A stretch of DNA of 5,102 bases. It comes from Anaerolineales bacterium. Lineage in GTDB: Bacteria; Chloroflexota; Anaerolineae; Anaerolineales; Villigracilaceae. The position numbers were made by a program, and so were the translations under genes. The stretch covers positions 1-5,102 of the forward strand of contig JAICQC010000349.1 in assembly GCA_025938055.1 (NCBI GenBank), in the 5' to 3' direction. The first letter of the stretch is position 1; each line of letters begins with the position of its first letter. Below the pieces are notes generated by a model, which searched no databases, was not told where the DNA came from, and saw only the letters and a list, made by a program, of their open reading frames with translations. Of the stretch, positions 1 to 5,102 are shown piece after piece.

Positions 1-1542
1 CGAAGCGCGCGATGCCATAGCGAGTAATCTCACTTCTGCTTCGGTGTTTGCACCCTGTAAATATACGTCAACGACCAGCATTGAGAAGAGGCTAATCACA
101 ATCTGAAAGATATTCAGTACCAGCAGCGGATAGAATGCCGAAGCGCCGTCGGCGCGTGAGCGCAGGGCATTTACCGCGATATTCATTGTGCCAAGTAGCA
201 GGACTCCGCTCAACGCCACACCAAGGATCTGCGGTCCGGCACTCCAGGCGGAGTTGCCTCTCAACACCCAGATCAACAGAGCCAGCAGGGAAAGCATCAG
301 CCCACCGCCCTGTAAGAGACCGCTGACCAGCGTAAAGTATTGCAGCGAGCTGACTGCAAAGGGAAAGACCTCCTGCATGCCCGTAGGGGGTATTGCTAAG
401 CCTTTGAGCAGGCGCTCCGGTTCAGGCAGGAGGCGGGCAAGTGTATTGACATGATGGATGCCGTAGCGGAAGTCGATCCACTGGATGCGCTGCACAGCCG
501 GGTCGATATCCTGCACGGACTGCAGCAGGATGGGATAGACTGCCCGATGATCCGTGTCGTAGCTGGTCTGTTTTTTGTAGGTAGAGATCAGCGCAAAGAC
601 CGCTTCGGGAGTTTCATCCTCGTCTGCCATGCGATGTCCATTCTCCTCCAGGCTGCGTCTCAGGTCTTCGGCATAACGACCATCTTCAGGGGCATGGTCA
701 ATCGCAAAAACGACAGTCCGCGGTGTATGGTTATCTACTCGCAATGGATTGGCGAAGCGCAACCGCGCAGCCTCAGGCAGCCCGCGACGCTGCATGTCCG
801 GCGTCAGAAGCAAACCCGCCAGGAGCCAGCCTGCCAGCAAAGACAGGGGGAACCAGGTAAGCGCAAAGCCGCGATATAGGTAGAACACGCTCGCCGTGGA
901 TGAAAACATCATCCACCATGCCAGCCAGTAAACAAGCGGCAGGACCAGCAAGGTGGGAAAGACCCGGTGAAAGACGTAGTTACGTTTGTAAAGCTGCCGC
1001 GGCAACGGCGCCAACACATAGGGGACGACCAGCGTCCACCAGGTCGGGATAGAACCGATGATGACGACCACACTCAGGAGTAGCGATATCCAAAAAGCAG
1101 GCGGGGCTTTGAATCCGGTCTGCGGAGGAGGCACCCGGACAGGGCTCGGGTGTGCGATCGACGTCATAAGCTGCCGAAGCGCACCGTTGTAATCGGTTCG
1201 AAAATCCACCCATTCACAACTCACGAGTTCCCGCGGCAAAGGCACGGCTTCGAAGACCAGCAGGATAATCCGTTTATTGCGTTCGAGCGCACGCTTCCAC
1301 TCTGGCTCCACATTCTTCGACATAATCGACTCTTTGGAAACGACCAGCAGCATAATATCCGCCGCGTCGATCCACGATTCGATCTGGCGGACCCAGGGCA
1401 TGGCGGGAATGAGATTTTGATAGTCCAGCCAGAAGGAATAGCCACTATCCTCGAGCTGGTCTGCAAGGCGGTCCACGAACGGGGTCTGCGCGCGCGAATA
1501 ACTGATAAAGAGCCTGGGGGATGGGATGGGCGGTGACTGCAT
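1..1542 (-). CDS. TIR-domain membrane protein, TIR-3TM-TIR-like-3TM (partial, C-terminus beyond left edge)
   Basis: The frame is open for 514 codons from ATG at 1542 to the left edge, with no stop in the window. Residues 10-128 form a TIR domain: box-1 RLFISYSR (10-17), the FVDRLADQLEDSGY helix, WLDYQNL (38-44), AADIMLLVVS (60-69), then S-x-x-S-x-x-S-x-x-V-x-x-E-W ending at E81-W82. E81 sits where TIR NADases carry the catalytic Glu. Hydrophobic helices follow at about 150-173, 195-213 and 228-247. Residues 275-385 form a second soluble domain resembling a shortened TIR, and helices at about 402-427, 438-458 and 470-495 follow it. Known for the family: bacterial TIR domains cleave NAD+ or make cyclic ADP-ribose signals, often in phage defence. 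Inferred: a membrane-anchored NADase or signalling protein. There is no good Shine-Dalgarno before 1542. GTG at 1557 and TTG at 1551 are in-frame alternatives, since the frame opens after a stop at 1576-1578. TIR identity is firm; role and start are less sure. Confidence 0.88.
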   Translation of the reverse strand, partial: MQSPPIPSPRLFISYSRAQTPFVDRLADQLEDSGYSFWLDYQNLIPAMPWVRQIESWIDAADIMLLVVSKESIMSKNVEPEWKRALERNKRIILLVFEAVPLPRELVSCEWVDFRTDYNGALRQLMTSIAHPSPVRVPPPQTGFKAPPAFWISLLLSVVVIIGSIPTWWTLVVPYVLAPLPRQLYKRNYVFHRVFPTLLVLPLVYWLAWWMMFSSTASVFYLYRGFALTWFPLSLLAGWLLAGLLLTPDMQRRGLPEAARLRFANPLRVDNHTPRTVVFAIDHAPEDGRYAEDLRRSLEENGHRMADEDETPEAVFALISTYKKQTSYDTDHRAVYPILLQSVQDIDPAVQRIQWIDFRYGIHHVNTLARLLPEPERLLKGLAIPPTGMQEVFPFAVSSLQYFTLVSGLLQGGGLMLSLLALLIWVLRGNSAWSAGPQILGVALSGVLLLGTMNIAVNALRSRADGASAFYPLLVLNIFQIVISLFSMLVVDVYLQGANTEAEVRLLAMASRAS

Positions 1543-1691
1543 CAGACTCAATAACACCCAAGGGGTCGAAACGATTTATCAATTCCATCTCCGCCCATGG
1601 ATGTAAGAAACTGATAATCTTTAGATAATTTCTTCGTAACACGGGCGGTCTATGATGCAACGGTCGGGTCGAATGATCAAGGAGATTTTGG
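1543..1691. promoter_or_regulatory. Divergent intergenic region between TIR gene and propeller gene
   Basis: These 149 bases separate two divergently transcribed genes, so both promoters are expected here. On the plus strand TATGAT at 1651-1656 is one mismatch from a -10 box, but no good -35 sits at the right distance. On the minus strand TTGATC and CATCAT are separated by 17 bases (about 1651-1679), a weak sigma70-like pair. GATAAT occurs twice on the plus strand, at 1613-1618 and 1624-1629, 11 bases apart. AAGGAG at 1679-1684 is the propeller gene's RBS. The exact promoters remain unassigned. Confidence 0.35.
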
Positions 1692-2828
1692 ATGAAAAGT
1701 TCTGAATTTGCCAAGCATCTTGGCACCCGTTTGTTATTGGCAGTGGTGCTCTTACTCCCTGTGCTGGCAGCGTTCACCAGCCCGGTGGCTGCCGACGATA
1801 ACTCGTCACGCGCCGTCTATACCATCACCAATAATGCCAATGGAAATGAAGTGGTCGTGTATGAACGTTCAGCAAATGGATCTCTTTCCTTTATGGCAAG
1901 TTATCCCACAGGCGGACTGGGCAGCGGTGCCGGTCTCGGTTCACAGGGCGCAGTCATTCTGAGGGAAAATGGACGCCGGCTGTTTGTGGTCAATGCAGGC
2001 AGCAATCAGGTATCTGTATTTGCCGTCCGGAAAGATGGTCTCGAACTTCTGGATGTGGTCGATTCAGGCGGTGAGATGCCGATCAGCCTCACGCAGCACG
2101 GCCGGCTCCTGTATGTATTGAACGCCGGAGGCAGTGGCAACATCAGCGGCTTCCGAATCCGGGACAATGGCAGGCTGGTGCCGTTGGATGGTTCATCTCA
2201 ACCCCTGAGCAATGGAGGCGCGGGCGACTCTCCGCAGCCGGCACAGATCTCGTTCAGCCGGGATGGCAGGCTGCTGGTCGTAACAGAAAAAGCGACGAAC
2301 ATGATTGTCACCTATCAGGTCGTGGATGGAGTCGCAGGTCCCCCTGAAACACATCCATCCTCAGGCATGACGCCTTTCGGCTTTGCCTTCGCCAAACGCG
2401 GCGACCTGATCGTTTCGGAAGCGTTTGGAGGCGCACCGGACGCGAGCGCCGTCTCCTCCTACCAGGTCGATAAAGACGCGTTCGAGGTGATCAGCCCATC
2501 CGTTGGGACCACCCAGACGGCGGCCTGCTGGGTCGTGGTTTCCAACAACGGCAAATATGCCTACGTGACAAATGCCGGAAGCGGGTCGATCTCGAGCTAT
2601 CAGATCGCGAACGATGGCACGATCACCCTGCTCGAGGCACAGGCAGGACTCACGGGTGAAGGCAGCAGCCCGATTGATATGGCACTGAGCAACGACGGCA
2701 AATTCCTCTATGCCCTGGGCGCCAACAGCGCTACTGTCAGCATATTTCGGGTGAGGGCAAACGGAAGCCTTGATGCCCTGGGTGACGTCTCTGTGCCCGA
2801 GGGTTCAGTAGGACTCGCCGCCCGGTAA
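1692..2828 (+). CDS. Secreted seven-bladed beta-propeller, lactonase family (6-phosphogluconolactonase-like fold)
   Basis: A complete 378-residue protein. ATG at 1692 is supported by AAGGAG seven bases upstream. A Sec signal peptide is clear: basic N-region to R13, hydrophobic core about 14-28, and likely cleavage after PVAA (31-34), so the mature protein acts outside the membrane. The rest is seven repeats, each with a G-[RK]-x-L-[FYV]-V-x-N-A strand pair followed by a [IV]-S-x-[FY] strand and a (D/N)G[RST][LI] turn, starting near residues 39, 94, 137, 192, 231, 287 and 336. The protein ends in the family-like PEGSVGLAAR. This matches the lactonase family of propellers (Pfam PF10282). Cytosolic members such as Pgl hydrolyse 6-phosphogluconolactone, but exported members like this one mostly have no proven substrate, so the name denotes the fold and not a demonstrated reaction. 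It appears monocistronic, with a terminator 51 bases downstream. It could equally be a YncE/YVTN-type surface or binding protein. Confidence 0.87.
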   Translation: MKSSEFAKHLGTRLLLAVVLLLPVLAAFTSPVAADDNSSRAVYTITNNANGNEVVVYERSANGSLSFMASYPTGGLGSGAGLGSQGAVILRENGRRLFVVNAGSNQVSVFAVRKDGLELLDVVDSGGEMPISLTQHGRLLYVLNAGGSGNISGFRIRDNGRLVPLDGSSQPLSNGGAGDSPQPAQISFSRDGRLLVVTEKATNMIVTYQVVDGVAGPPETHPSSGMTPFGFAFAKRGDLIVSEAFGGAPDASAVSSYQVDKDAFEVISPSVGTTQTAACWVVVSNNGKYAYVTNAGSGSISSYQIANDGTITLLEAQAGLTGEGSSPIDMALSNDGKFLYALGANSATVSIFRVRANGSLDALGDVSVPEGSVGLAAR

Positions 2829-2879
2829 TATTCCGGGGAAACATCTGACGATTGAAACGAATAGGTAGTGGCCCGACGT

Positions 2880-2916
2880 AAAAAGAGCCGGCAGGGAAAC
2901 CTTGCCGGCTCTTTTT
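2880..2916. terminator. Bidirectional rho-independent terminator between convergent genes
   Basis: A perfect 14-base inverted repeat, AAAAAGAGCCGGCA (2880-2893) and TGCCGGCTCTTTTT (2903-2916), extended inward by two G-C pairs and a G-U pair to an AAA loop. The GC-rich stem is flanked by an A-tract on the left and a T-tract on the right, so either strand gives a hairpin followed by U residues. It lies 51 bases after the propeller stop and about 30 bases after the ytxH-like stop, and so should serve both genes. Confidence 0.92.
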
Positions 2917-2945
2917 CATTCCACTGAGGATTCGTGTTCAGATCC

Positions 2946-3308
2946 TTAGTATTCCTTTACCCTTTGCTTGCCTGTTTCTGCGGCTTCGGACACATTGTCC
3001 AGCTGCCGGTTGACCGTGTGCTTGCCGCGCTGTTTTAGCTCTTCGGCTTTCTCACGGACCGTATCCTTCAGCTCATAAGCCCTGGATTTGGCTTGGGAAA
3101 CTGTATCTTTCACAGTTTCAGAGGTGCGGTCACGCAGTTCCACAGCCTTGCCGCGGATCTCGGCGCGTGTCTCTTCGCCTGAACGCGGGGCAAAGAGCAA
3201 AGCCGTAGCAACGCCGATCACGCTGCCGACCAGAAAGCCGCCCAAAATAGGCTTGGCAGCACGGGTGCGGTGCCGGGTATGTTCCATGTCATGTGTACGA
3301 GTTTTCAT
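2946..3308 (-). CDS. YtxH domain-containing protein (small membrane-anchored stress-type protein)
   Basis: A complete 120-residue protein. ATG at 3308 is preceded by AAGGAG (3319-3324) with a 10-base spacer; Met8 is a less likely alternative. A basic, His/Arg-rich N-terminus (1-19) leads into a glycine-rich membrane helix at about 21-40, GGFLVGSVIGVATALLFAP, followed by RSGEETR (42-48). This G-x-x-x-G pattern ending in ALLFAP-x-SGEE is the hallmark of the YtxH family (PF12732). Residues 46-120 are almost all charged and helix-forming, with heptad or 11-residue periodicity like apolipoprotein or LEA helices (TVKDTVSQAK, LKDTVREKAEELKQ). Known: YtxH proteins are linked to general stress responses in Firmicutes, and their molecular function is undefined. 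Inferred: a single-pass protein with a cytosolic amphipathic helix at the membrane surface. It is transcribed alone from its own promoter and ends at the shared terminator at 2880-2916. Confidence 0.9.
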   Translation of the reverse strand: MKTRTHDMEHTRHRTRAAKPILGGFLVGSVIGVATALLFAPRSGEETRAEIRGKAVELRDRTSETVKDTVSQAKSRAYELKDTVREKAEELKQRGKHTVNRQLDNVSEAAETGKQRVKEY

Positions 3309-3364
3309 ATTTTTTTATCTCCTTCTTCGTAAATGGGTTTGAATTCTCCGCCCTCTGATTAGCT

Positions 3365-3393
3365 AATTTACCGTAGTACTTTCGCAGTGTTAA
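3365..3393 (-). promoter_or_regulatory. Putative sigma70-type promoter of the YtxH gene
   Basis: Read on the minus strand, TTAACA (3393-3388, five of six matches to TTGACA) is followed after exactly 17 bases by TAAATT (3370-3365, four of six matches to TATAAT). Transcription would begin near 3358, giving a leader of about 50 bases before the RBS and ATG at 3308. A perfect 10-base palindrome, ATTAGCTAAT (3358-3367), overlaps the -10 box and the expected start site, where a repressor could bind. The call rests on spacing and match alone. Confidence 0.4.
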
Positions 3394-3570
3394 ACGAAAC
3401 GCTCCCCTGCTTGTTATGTTTCGGGTGACCAGGATTTCGAAATCTCGAGCAGGAAAGCCATCTTCGATACTTTTGCAGTCACGGTCGATGGACGCAGTGC
3501 CGGGCAGTTCACTCTCGTTTTGAATACCCGAGCGACAGAGTTCAACTGGAAGGCAAAAAGAACGGCGTGA
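3394..3570 (+). pseudogene. N-terminally truncated coding remnant, possibly alkyl sulfatase C-terminus
   Basis: A plus-strand frame of 58 codons runs from just after a stop at 3391-3393 to TGA at 3568-3570. It has no ATG or GTG and no RBS, so it is not a normal gene. From 3424 onward it nevertheless reads like the folded C-terminal end of a protein: ISSRKAIFDTFAVTVDGRSA, then an alternating hydrophobic strand QFTLVLNTRATEFNW and a short basic tail. The FDxxAVxxDGxxA stretch followed by beta strands recalls the C-terminal SCP2-like domain of MBL-fold alkyl sulfatases, but this is from memory and weak. The likely explanation is decay or deletion of a gene whose front part is gone. A chance reading frame cannot be excluded. 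Confidence 0.35.
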
Positions 3571-3588
3571 GTGACACTGTTCACGCCG
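3554..3588 (-). terminator. Rho-independent terminator of the amidase transcript
   Basis: Read on the minus strand, CGGCGTGA (3588-3581) pairs with TCACGCCG (3570-3563) across a 10-base loop and is followed directly by TTCTTTTTG (3562-3554). This is a GC-rich hairpin plus U-tract located 22 bases after the amidase stop codon. It should end the EcfT-amidase transcript. The T-tract is interrupted by one C, so strength may be moderate. The right arm of the stem also contains the stop codon of the plus-strand remnant. Confidence 0.75.
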
Positions 3589-3610
3589 CTGTCTTCATTG
3601 CTGCCTTCCG

Positions 3611-4537
3611 CTAGTGTTTAAAGATGCTCAGCGGCATGTATGCCGAGACGATGAAATTGGGGGCATCTACGATCTCGCTGATCTTCAAATCCGCCGCGGT
3701 ACTGCACAAAACATACGCCTGGCTGCGTGTGATGTCATAGGTATCCACCAGCCAGTCGATCATATAACGGGCTGCGTTTTTGGCGTTTTCCAGCAGATCA
3801 GGTCCGTTCGCCGTGGTGACATGGTATCCCTGGGAATCTGATCTGGCGAACGGTGTGGTCGACTCGAACTGTAACTCCTGCACCGATACATCTTTACGGA
3901 CATTGAAGCGCAGCGTGACCGTCATGGGAGATTCAATACCGGTCCCACCCAGCTCCCCATCTCCCTGTGCACTGTGACAGTCACCGCAGGCAAACAAGGC
4001 ACCGTCTACAAAGACAGGGAGCCATACAGTTGTGCCTACACGAAGATCACGAATATCGATGTTCCCGCCAAACTTGCCGGGGGCTATGGTCGTGATACGC
4101 CCGGGCTCCTGCGGAGCGACACCCATGCAGCCACAGAAGGGCTCGAAGGGCAGGACAATATCCTGCACGCCAAAAATGCAGCGATCACCTTCGAGTTTCC
4201 AGTGGTGGATATAAGCGAAATCAAAGTCATCTGCCAGGAGTCCAAAATGCTGTAAGTGACCGCTCCAGCCCCAGCCTTTATGTTTGAAGTCCAGAATTTC
4301 CACTTGCAGCGAGTCGCCCGGTTTTGCATCCTTCACATACACCGACCCGACCAGCGCATGGATCGGCTCGAAGGCGATATTTGCCAGCATTTCATCGGTC
4401 CATTCCGGCGTGACCTGCCCGCATGGCTCGGGGCAATCAAAGGTCACTGTATCACCCGGGTCGATCTCCAGGCGCGGCGTCACGGAATTGTCCCAGAAGG
4501 GCTGAGTAACGGAACTGCCAAGGAAGTGTTCGGTCAT
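3611..4537 (-). CDS. Acetamidase/formamidase family protein
   Basis: A complete 308-residue enzyme, typical of the shorter FmdA/AmdA family members (PF03069). ATG at 4537 has AAGGAG (4546-4551) eight bases upstream. Family hallmarks appear in order: the GDTV strand (28-31); a P-I-H-A-L-V-G-S-V-Y-V segment (58-68); GDSLQVEILD (74-83); WGWSGH (89-94); LPFEPFCGCMGVAP (129-142); GGNIDIRDL (157-165); and the metal/active-site block GDCHSAQGDGELGGTGIE (185-202). Known: the family hydrolyses formamide, acetamide or related amides to the carboxylate and ammonia using a bound divalent metal. There is no signal peptide, so it is cytosolic. It lies 46 bases downstream of an ECF transporter T subunit on the same strand, which suggests that the transported molecule or its product is the substrate. 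The exact amide cannot be read from sequence; general nitrogen release from small amides is the alternative. Key residues are intact and the frame is uninterrupted. Confidence 0.93.
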   Translation of the reverse strand: MTEHFLGSSVTQPFWDNSVTPRLEIDPGDTVTFDCPEPCGQVTPEWTDEMLANIAFEPIHALVGSVYVKDAKPGDSLQVEILDFKHKGWGWSGHLQHFGLLADDFDFAYIHHWKLEGDRCIFGVQDIVLPFEPFCGCMGVAPQEPGRITTIAPGKFGGNIDIRDLRVGTTVWLPVFVDGALFACGDCHSAQGDGELGGTGIESPMTVTLRFNVRKDVSVQELQFESTTPFARSDSQGYHVTTANGPDLLENAKNAARYMIDWLVDTYDITRSQAYVLCSTAADLKISEIVDAPNFIVSAYMPLSIFKH

Positions 4538-4583
4538 GTCATCTTCTCCTTTTGTTTCACAGCAGACTTTGCAGGTCAGGCTT

Positions 4584-5102
4584 CTACTTGTTAAGCAGGT
4601 TCAATACAAATTGCTCGGTAGGATTTCCAAGCTGTAAATAGTTTAAGTACAAACTGCCAAATAGCAATAAAACGAGGATGGATAGAACAATGTAGTCACG
4701 GGTTTGGAATTTGAGCTGGCGGCGATACGTCCGCGAACTGATATTATAGTCAAAACCGCGCGAGAGGATCGCAACGGAAATATCCTGCGAACGCTCGAGG
4801 GTCGCCAAAAAGATCGGCAGCAGTAAGGCGGCAAAGACCTGCAAGCGGCGGATTAGGTTCTTTGGCTTCACATCGTAGCCGCGCGCCTTCTGCGCGTCGG
4901 TAATGATCTCGGTCTGCTTGGACAGCAAACCCACGGTGGCAAAGCCCAGCGTGAGTGCCATGCCCATTTCGGGAGGAAGTCCGCGGCCGGCAATTCTCTG
5001 GAGGAGGTACGCCGCGAGCAGCGCGCCCAGGAAAACGATCAGCGTCCGCAGCACAAGGTCGAACGGCAACGCCCGAATCTCCTCCGCGCGGACAAGGTGC
5101 AC
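4584..5102 (-). CDS. Energy-coupling factor (ECF) transporter transmembrane protein EcfT/CbiQ family (partial, N-terminus beyond right edge)
   Basis: The last 172 residues of a protein whose start lies outside the window; the GTG at the edge is just an internal Val codon. Visible helices span about 17-34, 46-61, 89-101 and 137-155. Between them are the two coupling motifs that define EcfT: A-R-G in DAQKARGYD (69-77) and S-R-G in AILSRGFD (111-118), followed by the usual final membrane helix. Known: EcfT links two cytosolic ATPases to a substrate-binding S subunit, and the Ala/Ser-Arg-Gly motifs sit in coupling helices that dock on the ATPases. Family members are commonly around 230-270 residues, so roughly 60-100 are missing. 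The ATPase and S genes are probably to the right. The stop is 46 bases before the amidase start on the same strand, consistent with one operon. The transported vitamin or metal cannot be told from this subunit. Confidence 0.88.
   Translation of the reverse strand: MHLVRAEEIRALPFDLVLRTLIVFLGALLAAYLLQRIAGRGLPPEMGMALTLGFATVGLLSKQTEIITDAQKARGYDVKPKNLIRRLQVFAALLLPIFLATLERSQDISVAILSRGFDYNISSRTYRRQLKFQTRDYIVLSILVLLLFGSLYLNYLQLGNPTEQFVLNLLNK

Noticed and set aside
451..879. Plus-strand open frame of 142 codons
   Set aside because: It lies wholly opposite the TIR gene, has no RBS, and its Arg/Gln-rich translation has no domain pattern. The minus strand gives clear TIR, TIR-like and membrane segments over the same bases.
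980..1466. Two short minus-strand frames inside the TIR gene, suggestive of a frameshifted gene
   Set aside because: They are shifted reading frames. The TIR frame itself is continuous from 1542 to 1 without any stop, so no frameshift is needed.
1613..1629. Two GATAAT direct repeats 11 bases apart between the divergent genes
   Set aside because: Six-base AT-rich matches in an AT-rich gap are expected by chance. There is no third copy and no dyad symmetry, so no operator is claimed.
1445..1777. Minus-strand frame of 110 codons overlapping the TIR start and the propeller start
   Set aside because: It spans the divergent intergenic region and overlaps both genes in other frames. Its translation shows no recognisable pattern and it has no good start context.
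4256..4594. Plus-strand frame of 112 codons
   Set aside because: It is antisense to the amidase start, whose family motifs and RBS are unambiguous on the minus strand.
5100..5102. GTG at the right edge as start of the EcfT gene
   Set aside because: The codon falls at the window end by chance. The protein would lack its first membrane helices, so the real start lies outside the window.
1..5102. CRISPR arrays, tRNA or rRNA genes, insertion sequences
   Set aside because: No regularly spaced repeats, cloverleaf-like sequence, transposase motif or terminal inverted repeats were seen on either strand.

Overview
The window looks like ordinary bacterial chromosome of moderate GC. It most resembles a Chloroflexota (Anaerolineae-type) genome: a TIR protein with membrane segments, a secreted lactonase-type propeller, a YtxH stress protein, an amidase and an ECF transporter subunit. 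This assignment is inference from gene types and protein style; there is no rRNA or other marker gene in the window.

Layout, left to right. (1) Positions 1-1542, minus strand: the 3' part of a large gene, cut by the left edge. It encodes an N-terminal TIR domain with its catalytic Glu, three membrane helices, a second cytosolic domain that looks like a worn-down TIR copy, and three more helices. (2) Positions 1543-1691: a divergent intergenic region. (3) Positions 1692-2828, plus strand: an exported seven-bladed propeller of the lactonase family, with a signal peptide and a good RBS. (4) Positions 2880-2916: a strong hairpin with A- and T-tracts that can terminate both convergent genes. (5) Positions 2946-3308, minus strand: a YtxH-domain protein with one membrane helix and a long charged helix. 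A sigma70-like promoter with a palindrome at its -10 lies upstream. (6) Positions 3309-3610: no intact gene. It holds that promoter, an N-terminally truncated plus-strand reading frame that looks like a gene remnant, and a minus-strand terminator. (7) Positions 3611-4537, minus strand: a complete acetamidase/formamidase family enzyme. (8) Positions 4584-5102, minus strand: the C-terminal part of an ECF-transporter T subunit, cut by the right edge.

How the genes relate. The EcfT gene and the amidase are on one strand, 46 bases apart, with the amidase carrying its own strong RBS, so they are probably co-transcribed and end at the 3554-3588 terminator. This suggests uptake of a small molecule followed by amide hydrolysis, possibly salvage of a vitamin precursor. 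The propeller and YtxH genes are separate units sharing a terminator. The most unusual item is the TIR protein: an active-looking TIR and a TIR-like domain without the catalytic Glu, each followed by three helices, which suggests an ancient internal duplication in a membrane-tethered NADase or signalling protein.
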